Shown one piece after another: positions 1 to 7,821 of a stretch of DNA of 64,000 bases. Source of the stretch: Listeria cossartiae subsp. cayugensis (GTDB taxonomy: Bacteria > Bacillota > Bacilli > Lactobacillales > Listeriaceae). The translations under genes and the position numbers were made by a program. The stretch covers positions 1,240,001 to 1,304,000 of the forward strand of contig NZ_JAARZC010000001.1 of the NCBI RefSeq assembly GCF_014229095.1, written 5' to 3'. Under the pieces are notes generated by a model, which saw only the letters and a list, made by a program, of their open reading frames with translations, was not told the DNA's origin and ran no database searches. Every line of letters starts with the position of its first letter. Position 1 is the stretch's first letter.

Positions 1-24
1 ACCTGTTTCAATAATTGCGTACAT
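1..24 (-). CDS. rplU: 50S ribosomal protein L21 (start only, cut by window edge)
   Basis: Only the first eight codons lie in the window and read MYAIIETG, the usual N-terminus of bacterial L21, a 23S rRNA-binding protein of the large subunit. A perfect AGGAGG sits seven bases upstream of the ATG. The gene continues beyond position 1. The leader and promoter upstream fit an L21 autoregulated transcript. The identification rests on the short peptide plus this context. Confidence 0.85.
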
Positions 25-131
25 ACTTGCACCTCCTCATATACTAAGACTCGCCATCACAGGGGATTTACACGAGGTAAACACTTGACCCAGCTCTGTG
101 CGGTTGTAGCTTGGTGCGCTACAAACATAAC
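25..131 (-). ncRNA. L21 leader RNA (5' UTR of rplU)
   Basis: About 105 bases of untranslated RNA separate the predicted transcription start (near 131) from the rplU start codon. The minus-strand RNA can form a hairpin from GTTTGTAGC pairing with GCTACAA and is rich in further short complementary segments. Firmicute rplU genes are known to carry an L21 leader by which L21 is thought to repress its own operon. The position and length fit; I have not checked the covariance model. Confidence 0.6.
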
Positions 132-137
132 AGTAAA

Positions 138-167
138 ATGATAGCATAAGCAAGCCGCCTATGTCAA
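138..167 (-). promoter_or_regulatory. SigA promoter of rplU
   Basis: On the minus strand a consensus -35 TTGACA (162-167) is followed after 18 bases by -10 TATCAT (138-143). It lies between the rng stop codon and the L21 leader, so rplU can be transcribed separately from the min-rng genes. Confidence 0.75.
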
Positions 168-180
168 CCAATTGTTGATT

Positions 181-1542
181 TTAGTTTTCCACCCGTGCAA
201 TTTGATAAAACGGGACTCTTTCATCCGCCACTTCCCAATCAATCGGCGCATTATTGAATGTATTCAAATCTAAAAATGTATCTAACACATCTTCTGTCGT
301 AATAATTTGAATGCTATTCGGCTCCCCTTGCATAATTCCTGCAAGTTCCCGTTCTAACTCAAAAGCAAGTGTTTCTTTGGAAGCCACGTGCCCCGTCGCG
401 TAACAAACTGGGCAAGGCGCCGTCGTCACTTCTAAAAATGATTTTTGCTTCTTACGTCTCGTTAACTGTAAAAGCCCTGACTGAGAAAGTGCCGCAACTT
501 GGGTTGTAATGTATTCTTCGCGCGTTTGGCTCTCTATGGCTTCATATAGCTCTGTGTAACCCGCTTCTGACATTCCACCAATAAAGTCTACCAATATCAT
601 CCCACTCATATTGCGTAATCTAATTTGACGAAGGATTTCTGGAACAGCTTTCAAATTCACTGATTCCACAGTTTTCTCTTTTGCTGTAGTGCCTTTAAAT
701 CGACCCGAGTTCACGTCCACAACCCACATTGCTTCTGTTTTCTCAATAAACAACGAAGACCCATTTGTTAAATGAACGACTGGGCGTGCTAGTCGGTCCA
801 TTTGCGCTTTAATCCCCATATCCGCAAACAAATCTGCGCTTTTGTTTAAAGTGATTTGCTGGTCTGAACAAGTATTTTCTAGCAATTTAGCAAACTCAAA
901 GTCATCGGTAATGATTTCTGCTGGCTTATGTCGTTGGATGAACTGCTTTGCACAAGTGAAAATTCCTGAAGCAGCGGATAATAATAAACCCGGTTTCTTA
1001 CGTTTAGCTGCTTCCTTTAATAATTCTTGATGTTTTTCGCGTGCTTGGCTTAGCGCATGCTGCAACTGTTCTTCTGTTGCGTTTTCTGCATTGGAGCGAA
1101 TAATTAGTGCTTCATTTTCTACTATTAGCGCATTCATCGTTTTTTTCAACGTATCTTTGTCCGCTATTCGTTTAGAAACAGAAATATATTCTTTGCCGTA
1201 CAAATAAATAAGCAAATCCCCAGGAAACTCGAGAACACCAGATAATAAAGGTAGCTTTGTCGCGCTTCCTTCTCGAACAATTTGGACAGGAATTTTGGCC
1301 CCTTGTGTTTTATCATAGCTATCTGGAATGTCTTTTAAATGGATAAAACCTTTGTTATTATTACCTAAATCAACGAAAGCCGCTTCCATTTTACGGTCAA
1401 TTTTTTGAATAAATCCATAGAAAACATCACCAACTTGTACTTTTTCAGAAGGTCGCACAATTTCGATATCTATTAGCAAATCATTTTCAACCACTGCAGC
1501 TCGCTTTTCTATAGGAGCGGCACTTATTACTAGCTTTTTCAT
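181..1542 (-). CDS. rng: Ribonuclease G/E family endoribonuclease
   Basis: A 453-residue RNase E/G catalytic-core protein that cuts single-stranded A/U-rich RNA, as in rRNA maturation and mRNA decay. An S1-like RNA-binding segment covers about residues 36-125. The magnesium-binding aspartates are D276 in VVDVNSG and D319 in ILVDFIGG. The zinc-link cysteines C377 and C380 are in CPVC. It is close to RNase G in length and lacks the long scaffold tail of RNase E. It lies 52 bases downstream of minD, with a weak hairpin between them, and just before the rplU promoter. Bacillus subtilis has no RNase E/G and carries spoIVFA-spoIVFB here. Confidence 0.92.
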   Translation of the reverse strand: MKKLVISAAPIEKRAAVVENDLLIDIEIVRPSEKVQVGDVFYGFIQKIDRKMEAAFVDLGNNNKGFIHLKDIPDSYDKTQGAKIPVQIVREGSATKLPLLSGVLEFPGDLLIYLYGKEYISVSKRIADKDTLKKTMNALIVENEALIIRSNAENATEEQLQHALSQAREKHQELLKEAAKRKKPGLLLSAASGIFTCAKQFIQRHKPAEIITDDFEFAKLLENTCSDQQITLNKSADLFADMGIKAQMDRLARPVVHLTNGSSLFIEKTEAMWVVDVNSGRFKGTTAKEKTVESVNLKAVPEILRQIRLRNMSGMILVDFIGGMSEAGYTELYEAIESQTREEYITTQVAALSQSGLLQLTRRKKQKSFLEVTTAPCPVCYATGHVASKETLAFELERELAGIMQGEPNSIQIITTEDVLDTFLDLNTFNNAPIDWEVADERVPFYQIARVEN

Positions 1543-1558
1543 CCAATCACCTTTTATA

Positions 1559-1588
1559 AAGACCCTTCATCTAAAAGACAAAGGGCCT
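1559..1588 (-). terminator. Weak hairpin between minD and rng
   Basis: On the minus strand AGGCCCTT pairs with AAGGGTCT around a 14-base loop, followed by TTTATAAAAGG. The T-tract is poor, so this is more likely a partial attenuator or mRNA-stability hairpin than a full terminator. Confidence 0.35.
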
Positions 1589-1594
1589 AATTTT

Positions 1595-2395
1595 TTATTT
1601 TCCGCTAAAAAGTACTTTTAAACGAGAAAGAAATCCTGCTTTTTTTGACTCAATCGACATTAATGGAATTGACTCTCCAAGAATGCGTCGAGCGATATTA
1701 CGGTAACCTTGTGAAGCACGGTTATTCGGTAACATTGCAACCGGATCCCCACTGTTAGACGAACGAATAACTTCATCATCGTCAATGATAATACCTAATA
1801 ATTCAATTGATAAATGCGTTGTAATCTCATCGATATCCATTACATCCCCATTTACCATCATTTGCGTACGAATACGATTAATAATTAATTTTGGTGGCTC
1901 AATATCTTCTTTTTCAAGTAAACCGATAATTCTATCAGCATCGCGCACCGCGGATATTTCTGGAGTAGTAACAACAATAGCTTTATCCGCTCCAGCAACG
2001 GCATTTTTATAACCAGTTTCAATACCTGCAGGACAATCAATTAAAATAAAATCATAATCCGGACGTAATTGATTAATCAGCTCGACCATTTGCTCGCCCG
2101 AAACAGCATTTTTATCTGTTGTTTGCGCCGCTGGAAGTAAGAAAAGTAAATCATCAAAGCGTTTATCTTTAATCATCGCTTGGTGAATTTTACAGCGACC
2201 TTCCACCACATCTACCAAATCATAAATAATTCGATTTTCCAGACCTAAAACAACATCTAAATTGCGAAGGCCGATATCCATATCAATCAAGCACACTTTT
2301 TTACCCTGAAGAGCAAGTGCTGTCCCTAAGTTAGCAGTTGAAGTAGTTTTTCCTACTCCACCTTTCCCAGAAGTAATGACTATAGCTTCTCCCAT
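1595..2395 (-). CDS. minD: Septum site-determining ATPase MinD
   Basis: A 266-residue ParA/MinD-type ATPase that binds the membrane with ATP and recruits MinC to block FtsZ assembly away from midcell. The deviant Walker A is KGGVGKT (residues 11-17), with LIDMDIGLRNLD and the switch segment FILIDCPAG further on. The C-terminus GFLSRLKVLFSGK is the expected amphipathic membrane-targeting helix. It starts two bases after the minC stop, so the pair is translated together. The length is normal for the family. Confidence 0.97.
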   Translation of the reverse strand: MGEAIVITSGKGGVGKTTSTANLGTALALQGKKVCLIDMDIGLRNLDVVLGLENRIIYDLVDVVEGRCKIHQAMIKDKRFDDLLFLLPAAQTTDKNAVSGEQMVELINQLRPDYDFILIDCPAGIETGYKNAVAGADKAIVVTTPEISAVRDADRIIGLLEKEDIEPPKLIINRIRTQMMVNGDVMDIDEITTHLSIELLGIIIDDDEVIRSSNSGDPVAMLPNNRASQGYRNIARRILGESIPLMSIESKKAGFLSRLKVLFSGK

Positions 2396-2397
2396 GT

Positions 2398-3075
2398 TTA
2401 ACGCCCTCCTTGAAAATTAGAAATTTCAGGTCTAATTTTTCTTATCTTATGTATTCCATCTATTACTATCTCGCCTGCATCATCTACAAACGCAGAAAAT
2501 AAATCTGTTTCAGTAACCTCTTTATAATCCTCACTATCAAAGCCGTATACTTTCCCAGCTATTCTAACTTGTGATGGATAAAGAAACTTCCCTGCAACAA
2601 CCGCATTTTCGTCCCCTTCAAAACCGGCATGAATAATTCCTTTAATGTTACCAAGAACAAACACATTGCCATTTGAACGGATTTGTCCACCAGGATTCAC
2701 ATCGCCAATTAGCAGGAAATCTCCTGGAACTTGAACAACTTGTCCTGAACGAATAATCGTTGCCATTGAAAAAATTTGATCATTTTCTTTCCATTTTTTG
2801 GCTTCATCTTTAGACATAACATTACTATAAAACGCGCCAATTTTCATTTGACTATTTTTATGAATAATAGTGGATATTTCACGTTCTTCTTCCTCTGAAA
2901 ACAGACGGTTACCAATTTGAACTTGCACCTCTAATTTTTCACCAGAGTATGGGTTTTGTTTCTGATCTGCTAGCAATTGAGTTAATTCTTGTTGCAACTC
3001 AGATATACTCGCTTTATCACTAAGAAAAATACTAATGCCGTCTTTTGTGCCTTTAATTTGAACATTCTTCTTCAT
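2398..3075 (-). CDS. minC: Septum site-determining protein MinC
   Basis: A 225-residue FtsZ assembly inhibitor, activated at the membrane by MinD. The N-terminal FtsZ-inhibiting domain covers about residues 1-100. The C-terminal beta-helix, which binds MinD, covers about 110-215 and carries the PGGQIRSNGNVFVLGNIKG repeat pattern. The ATG at 3075 is chosen because GGGGTGA lies eight bases upstream and family members begin near MKKNVQIKG; an upstream in-frame start at 3087 would add four residues. It appears to have its own promoter in the 178-base gap after mreD. Confidence 0.95.
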   Translation of the reverse strand: MKKNVQIKGTKDGISIFLSDKASISELQQELTQLLADQKQNPYSGEKLEVQVQIGNRLFSEEEEREISTIIHKNSQMKIGAFYSNVMSKDEAKKWKENDQIFSMATIIRSGQVVQVPGDFLLIGDVNPGGQIRSNGNVFVLGNIKGIIHAGFEGDENAVVAGKFLYPSQVRIAGKVYGFDSEDYKEVTETDLFSAFVDDAGEIVIDGIHKIRKIRPEISNFQGGR

Positions 3076-3113
3076 ATACCATTTCACCCCGCAACATTTA
3101 TACTCTAGTCCTT

Positions 3114-3142
3114 AGTATACACTAACTCAAATTAAATGATAA
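3114..3142 (-). promoter_or_regulatory. Probable SigA promoter of minCD
   Basis: Minus-strand -10 TATACT (3114-3119) and a weaker -35 TTATCA (3137-3142) are separated by 17 bases. The pair lies about 40 bases before the minC start and downstream of a hairpin after mreD. Confidence 0.5.
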
Positions 3143-3161
3143 TAAAAAAATACTTTTTTTG

Positions 3162-3219
3162 AAAAAAACAGCTTGAAATCGCAAACTGTGGATGTTCTCC
3201 ACAGTCATACTTTTTCAAG
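3162..3219 (-). terminator. Two-tier hairpin after mreD
   Basis: On the minus strand an inner perfect stem ACTGTGGA/TCCACAGT with a five-base loop (3185-3205) is nested in an outer stem CTTGAAA/TTTCAAG (3172-3219). It is followed by CTG and a run of seven T. This looks like the mreBCD terminator, although the asymmetric internal loops are unusual. Confidence 0.55.
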
Positions 3220-3253
3220 TAATAGCGAATTCAAACTGATAAAATTACGATAG

Positions 3254-3772
3254 TTATTCTGATTTAACCAACCGATCGAGAAACAATCGGAATGGAAAAA
3301 AAACAACTAAAAAGAACGCCAAATTAAACAAAATTGTTGTCCATAAACGTTGATCAATAAAAACCGGAATGGTCATTGATGTCGAACCAATCAAATAATA
3401 AAATGCATATACTAAACTTTCTGTAAGAATAATATTAAATACGGCAATTAAACCAACTAGAAGAACATTATTTTGCAACACTTTCATAAATTTATCTGTG
3501 ATATACACCGTAAATGGAAAGATTGCAAAATAGATTCCCATAATGCCCGTATAATAAATATCAAACACCAAACCTAGAATAAACGCATATACTAATGTCG
3601 TATTCCGTTTATAAAAACACGTCATAATCGTCAACATAATAAGTAAAAAATGCGGAATAAAAAGATGTCTATCATTGAAAAGACCATTCGCAAACTGAAG
3701 ACTAAAAACCCCTTCTAAAATAAAGGTTCCAACCATGATTGCAGGAAGCGCAATGTTTTTCTTTACATTCAT
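3254..3772 (-). CDS. mreD: Rod shape-determining membrane protein MreD
   Basis: A 172-residue, very hydrophobic protein with about five or six membrane segments, the normal MreD form. MreD works with MreC and MreB in the elongasome that directs side-wall peptidoglycan synthesis. Its start is two bases after the mreC stop. The call rests mainly on topology, length and position as the third gene of mreBCD, since MreD sequences are poorly conserved. Confidence 0.93.
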   Translation of the reverse strand: MNVKKNIALPAIMVGTFILEGVFSLQFANGLFNDRHLFIPHFLLIMLTIMTCFYKRNTTLVYAFILGLVFDIYYTGIMGIYFAIFPFTVYITDKFMKVLQNNVLLVGLIAVFNIILTESLVYAFYYLIGSTSMTIPVFIDQRLWTTILFNLAFFLVVFFPFRLFLDRLVKSE

Positions 3773-3774
3773 GA

Positions 3775-4662
3775 TTATTGGCCTCCAGTCGCGTCTGAAC
3801 TAGATGTATCATCCGCCGTTGTCCCTGCTTCAGCTGAACGCTTCAAAACAGTTACATGGTTTAAATCATACATGTCAGCACCTGGCTTAATAAACGCGGT
3901 TTGAGATAATCCCATTTTATCAGTTTCTACTTTTTCGATTGTACCGATAAAGATACCTGCTGGGAATTTTCCACCGAGTCCAGAAGTAACAACTTTCTGT
4001 CCTTTTTTAAATTTCATGTCATACGGTAATTGTTTTAATTCAAGCAACTTAGTATCACTGTCATATCCATTGATAATCCCAAATGCATTTTCCTCGCCTT
4101 GCACTTTAGCAGAGACACGGTTTTTAACATCTGATGAAGTAAGCAATTCAACCGTAGCTGATTTCGCACCTGTTGTTGTTACTTTACCAATAAGACCACT
4201 TGGTGTAGTAACCGCCATATCAGGCTTCACTCCGTCGCTTGAACCTTTGTCAATTTCTATTTGATCATTCCAATTTGTAGGATTTCTAGAAATAACAGAA
4301 GCATTAAGCGGCTCATAGTCACGAATACTATCAGTAATATCAAGACTTTCTTTTAAATCTTTATTTTCTTTTTTTAAGTCTGCAACTTCACTTTCAAGTT
4401 GTGCCAATTCTTCTAAACGTTCTTTCAGATGTTGGTTTTCAGTGTAGGTGTTTTTTAAATCAACTACTCCACCAACTACGCCTGAAACAAATGAAGTAGG
4501 CTTGGCTACAATATTTTCGCCAAATCCAACAACATCTTTCACAAATTGTTCTGGCCACGAAGCATTCTCACGATCACGCAAAGAAAAACCAACTAACGCG
4601 ACAAGAACAATAATAGATATTAACAAGATAATCAAACGTTTATTGAGAAAAAATTGTGGCAT
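3775..4662 (-). CDS. mreC: Rod shape-determining protein MreC
   Basis: A 295-residue bitopic protein. A short cytoplasmic tail precedes one membrane helix at about residues 10-26, then a coiled coil (about 68-112) and the double beta-barrel domain (about 120-275). The barrel contains the typical stretches VISRNPTNWNDQIEIDKGSS and GLIGKVTTTG. The last 20 residues are low-complexity S/T/D/G. MreC is the extracytoplasmic scaffold of the elongasome and follows mreB after 84 bases. Confidence 0.96.
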   Translation of the reverse strand: MPQFFLNKRLIILLISIIVLVALVGFSLRDRENASWPEQFVKDVVGFGENIVAKPTSFVSGVVGGVVDLKNTYTENQHLKERLEELAQLESEVADLKKENKDLKESLDITDSIRDYEPLNASVISRNPTNWNDQIEIDKGSSDGVKPDMAVTTPSGLIGKVTTTGAKSATVELLTSSDVKNRVSAKVQGEENAFGIINGYDSDTKLLELKQLPYDMKFKKGQKVVTSGLGGKFPAGIFIGTIEKVETDKMGLSQTAFIKPGADMYDLNHVTVLKRSAEAGTTADDTSSSDATGGQ

Positions 4663-4746
4663 AACGACACCTCATCTCGTTAGTACTCTTTTTCCATTTT
4701 TTGAAGCTAATTCATCTTGTTATAGGACAATAATGAGTGTGCCCAT

Positions 4747-5760
4747 TTAGTTCATTTTTCCACGTTTATACATATCGATATTATCTAAAGCTTTTCCTGT
4801 TCCAATTGCAACACAATCAAGTGGTTCATCTGCAATAATGACAGGCATTTTTGTTTCTTCAGAAATAACAGTATCTAAATTACGTAAAAGAGCTCCCCCA
4901 CCTGTAAGTACAATACCTTTATCCATAATATCTGCTGATAGTTCTGGTGGTGTATTTTCAAGTGTTCCTTTTACAGCATCAATAATTGCAGCAACTGTGT
5001 CTGCAAGTGCTTCGCTGATTTCTTCAGGAGTAATTTCAATTGTTTTTGGAAGTCCAGTTACTAAATCACGTCCACGAATGCTGAATGGAGATAAATCCAA
5101 ACCTTTAGGACTAGCAGATCCAATTTCAATTTTGATTTCTTCTGCTGTACGGTCACCAATTAATAGGTTATATTTTTTACGGATATAGTTAATGATTACT
5201 TCATCAAAATCATCACCAGCAGTTCTTACCGAGCGGCTAGTTACGATACCTCCAAGTGAAATTACAGCAACTTCTGTAGTTCCCCCACCAATATCTACAA
5301 CCATGCTACCTGTTGGTTCGCCAACTGGAAGTCCAGCCCCAATAGCTGCAGCATAAGGTTCTTCAATTGTGAAAGCATCTTTAGCTCCGGCTTGACGAGT
5401 AGCATCAATTACTGCACGTTTTTCTACACCGGTAATGCCTGATGGTACACATATCATTACAAATGGTTTGCTTGCATTAACGCTTTTGCCAGCCTTTTGT
5501 ATGTAATATTTCATCATTGCTGCTGTTGTATCATAATCAGCAATAACGCCATCTTTCATCGGACGAATAGCAACAATACTACCAGGTGTTCTACCAATCA
5601 TGTTTTTCGCATCGCTACCTACTGCAACGATTTCTTGTGTGTCTTTTTTCATTGCAACAACAGAAGGTTCACGAAGGACAATACCTTTTCCCTTCACATA
5701 GACAAGCGTATTCGCAGTCCCTAAATCAATTCCAATATCTTTATTACCAAATCCAAACAT
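4747..5760 (-). CDS. mreB: Actin-like cell shape protein MreB
   Basis: A 337-residue bacterial actin that forms membrane-bound filaments guiding side-wall synthesis. The phosphate 1 motif [10 protein letters not shown] is at about residues 10-20, phosphate 2 is [13 protein letters not shown] at about 158-170, and the adenosine motif is [15 protein letters not shown] at about 282-297. Length is typical. It is the first gene of mreBCD, behind an extended -10 promoter and a 450-base region that also holds a small predicted ORF. Confidence 0.98.
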   Translation of the reverse strand: MFGFGNKDIGIDLGTANTLVYVKGKGIVLREPSVVAMKKDTQEIVAVGSDAKNMIGRTPGSIVAIRPMKDGVIADYDTTAAMMKYYIQKAGKSVNASKPFVMICVPSGITGVEKRAVIDATRQAGAKDAFTIEEPYAAAIGAGLPVGEPTGSMVVDIGGGTTEVAVISLGGIVTSRSVRTAGDDFDEVIINYIRKKYNLLIGDRTAEEIKIEIGSASPKGLDLSPFSIRGRDLVTGLPKTIEITPEEISEALADTVAAIIDAVKGTLENTPPELSADIMDKGIVLTGGGALLRNLDTVISEETKMPVIIADEPLDCVAIGTGKALDNIDMYKRGKMN

Positions 5761-5886
5761 CTGTATTCTCCTTTTCCTTCGTAATATTCTACAGGATACA
5801 TTAAGTTTCCTTATTCGTCCATTAAATTAATGTTACCTTATCCCATTGTGTCAATGTTTCTATTTAGACACATAAACAACCATCTT

Positions 5887-5895
5887 ATTATAACA
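5887..5895 (-). promoter_or_regulatory. Extended -10 promoter upstream of mreB
   Basis: The minus strand reads TGTTATAAT here: a perfect TATAAT (5887-5892) with the extended TGn element. No good -35 hexamer is present at 16-18 bases. The resulting mreBCD leader would be about 120 bases. Confidence 0.6.
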
Positions 5896-6014
5896 TAAGT
5901 AAGTCTATCAGACATTAATTTTTCATGAGAAGGAAAAAATTTTAACTTTTCTTTAAAAACTATATTTCCGGGTCGTTAAAATTATTAAAAATATGCTTTT
6001 GAAAGGATAAATTC

Positions 6015-6122
6015 TCACTTGAAAAATTCCATTAGGCAAAGAAAAACTGGAATTGCAAACATACCAATCACTATTGAAAAGACCATAATATTGTCTTTAT
6101 ATACTCTCCATCTATTTAGCAT
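6015..6122 (-). CDS. Predicted small single-pass membrane protein (35 aa)
   Basis: A 35-codon ORF in the radC-mreB gap, too short for ordinary gene calling. It starts with ATG at 6122 behind AAAGGTGG, six bases away, and ends with TGA at 6015. The basic, polar N-terminus MLNRWRVYKDN is followed by one uninterrupted hydrophobic helix (about residues 12-30, including VFSIVIGMFAIPVF) and the tail MEFFK. The net positive N-terminus predicts an N-in orientation. I do not recognise a family. Its place beside mreB suggests, but does not show, a role at the cell envelope. Confidence 0.55.
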   Translation of the reverse strand: MLNRWRVYKDNIMVFSIVIGMFAIPVFLCLMEFFK

Positions 6123-6212
6123 TACGAGCCACCTTTTGCATTTTGTTGATACTCACTTTAGCACATGGCAACAAATGATGTCTGTAGATATTTTGTGAAC
6201 AGTGTCTTAATT

Positions 6213-6887
6213 TTAAAAATAACCTTTTTCTTTTAGACTAATGTACTTATTCTTCCCAATGATAATGTGATCTAACAATGTGATTCCAACAATATTTCCT
6301 GCTTCAGCCAATCTTTTAGTTACTAGTAGGTCTTCGCTTGAAGGAGCTGGATCACCAGATGGGTGGTTGTGAAAACACATAATAGATGCGGCCGACTTTC
6401 TTAGTGCTAACCTAAAAACTTCTCTGGGATGAACAATTGATGCATTCAGCCCACCAACAAAAATGGTTTGCCGATAGATTACTTGATTCTTGGTATTTAA
6501 AAAGATGCAGTGAAAATGTTCTTGGAAGAGAAATGCTAACTCAGGCATTACCAATTTAACAGCATCTTCTGGGCATCTAACAACAATCTCCTCTTGTTCC
6601 GTCACTAAACTTATTCGCCTACCAAGTTCGACTGCAGCCATAATTTTAGAAGCCTTAGCTATTCCAATACCATTAACTAATTGGAATTCTTCAATAGAAG
6701 CATATTGCATTTCTGCCACATTTTTAAACTTCATAATAATTCGGTTTGCTATTGTTAAAACAGACTCGTTTTTTGTTCCAGTTTCAATAATTAAAGCGAC
6801 TAACTCCGAAGACGAAAGTGCCTCTATCCCATAATTTTGTAATTTTTCACGTGGTTTTTCCTTTTCCAGAACTTCATTTATCAACAT
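6213..6887 (-). CDS. radC: RadC/JAB-domain (MPN+) protein
   Basis: A 224-residue protein with an N-terminal helix-hairpin-helix-like region (about 20-85, including [13 protein letters not shown]) and a C-terminal JAMM metalloprotease-like domain. The metal ligands H173, H175 and D186 occur in HNHPSGD...SSED. Despite its name, its role in DNA repair is doubtful; RadC proteins are linked to competence and mobile DNA. It starts only 11 bases after comC, so the two are probably one transcript under the ComK-type box, which is notable because Bacillus radC is also ComK-induced. Confidence 0.93.
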   Translation of the reverse strand: MLINEVLEKEKPREKLQNYGIEALSSSELVALIIETGTKNESVLTIANRIIMKFKNVAEMQYASIEEFQLVNGIGIAKASKIMAAVELGRRISLVTEQEEIVVRCPEDAVKLVMPELAFLFQEHFHCIFLNTKNQVIYRQTIFVGGLNASIVHPREVFRLALRKSAASIMCFHNHPSGDPAPSSEDLLVTKRLAEAGNIVGITLLDHIIIGKNKYISLKEKGYF

Positions 6888-6898
6888 AAGAACAGCTC

Positions 6899-7609
6899 CT
6901 ATTTCATCAAAATACTAACTAGCAAGAAGGAAGCGTAAATATATGGCACAAATGGAACTTGTTTATTTTTCTTCAATTTTTTTAACAATACAGCGGTCAA
7001 TAATAGACTTGTTCCTAAAATAATCGCTAGAAAAAAGATGTAGTACCCCATTTCAAAACCTAAAAAAGTGCTTAAAATAATCAGTATTTTAATATCACCT
7101 AACCCAATTCCTTTTCGAAATATACTAAAGAAAAGCAAGTAAAAAAGACTACTTATAACACCTGAATAAATTAAATCCGGCCAAGTTTGGTTAAAAAGTA
7201 TGAAAAGCAGGAACAATATACAAACAAATAACAGAAGGATAGCGTTAGGAACGTGCAGATAAAGAATATCTGTAACAAAGAAAAAAGCTAAAAAGTAATA
7301 AATGATACAGTACATAAAAAAGTGATATGAAAATGAATATTGAATGTATATAAGGAGCGTATACATTGGTGTAATTAATTCCATCAAAAAATAAAGGAAA
7401 GGAATGGGTTTGCCACAACATTTAGATTTACCTTTTAAGAATAAAAATGAAAAAACGGGAATAATATGCACGAAAGTTAGTTGCTTTTGGCAATAATTGC
7501 ACTCTGAAAACCGGAATAAAAAAGTTTTTTTTATCGGGAAACATTCTCCTGCAACCTGAATAAAAGACATAAAAATCGCGCTATAAATTACTAACAAAAA
7601 ATAAAGCAT
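6899..7609 (-). CDS. comC: Late competence prepilin peptidase ComC
   Basis: A 236-residue A24-type prepilin peptidase that processes ComG pseudopilins for DNA uptake. It has about seven membrane segments. The catalytic aspartates are D114 in [12 protein letters not shown] and D172 in [10 protein letters not shown]. In the cytosolic cysteine domain the first pair C37/C40 is intact, but the second pair reads KSKCCGK: the expected first cysteine is S62, with C64 and C65 adjacent. The ATG follows a strong AGGAGG. In Bacillus, comC is likewise next to folC. Confidence 0.94.
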   Translation of the reverse strand: MLYFLLVIYSAIFMSFIQVAGECFPIKKTFLFRFSECNYCQKQLTFVHIIPVFSFLFLKGKSKCCGKPIPFLYFLMELITPMYTLLIYIQYSFSYHFFMYCIIYYFLAFFFVTDILYLHVPNAILLLFVCILFLLFILFNQTWPDLIYSGVISSLFYLLFFSIFRKGIGLGDIKILIILSTFLGFEMGYYIFFLAIILGTSLLLTAVLLKKLKKNKQVPFVPYIYASFLLVSILMK

Positions 7610-7613
7610 CTGC

Positions 7614-7802
7614 CACCTCCTAGTTGTTAAAAACAGGATAGCAAAGATAATTTATTTTTGCACATAGGTAAAATTGCTTTTTCGCATCCAATATATAGCA
7701 AAAACACCTATTTTCCACTAAGAAAAAAAGATGTTTTTGTGTGCTTCTACCCTATGAAAATGCTTTTTTAGCTATTTGTCATTTTTTATTTCTCGCAGTA
7801 TA
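7614..7802 (-). ncRNA. rliE: Candidate site of small RNA RliE (folC-comC gap)
   Basis: From memory, the L. monocytogenes small RNA RliE was described in the comC-folC intergenic region with competence mRNAs among its predicted targets. In this 212-base gap the minus strand has a -10-like TATACT (7797-7802) just after folC and a long hairpin with arms CAAAAACA/TGTTTTTG. I cannot fix either end or prove the strand, and the region overlaps the ComK box and comC leader. Confidence 0.35.
7670..7713 (-). promoter_or_regulatory. ComK box (K-box) of comC-radC
   Basis: Two AT-boxes of the ComK type lie 18 bases apart. On the plus strand they read AAAATTGCTTTTT (7670-7682, perfect AAAA-N5-TTTT) and AAAACACCTATTT (7701-7713, one mismatch). 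Spacings of 8, 18 or 31 bases are the known functional classes. A -10-like TATCCT lies downstream, about 25 bases before the comC start. ComK dimer pairs bind such boxes to activate late competence genes. Confidence 0.7.
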
Positions 7803-7821
7803 CTCGCTTTATTCCAAAAGT

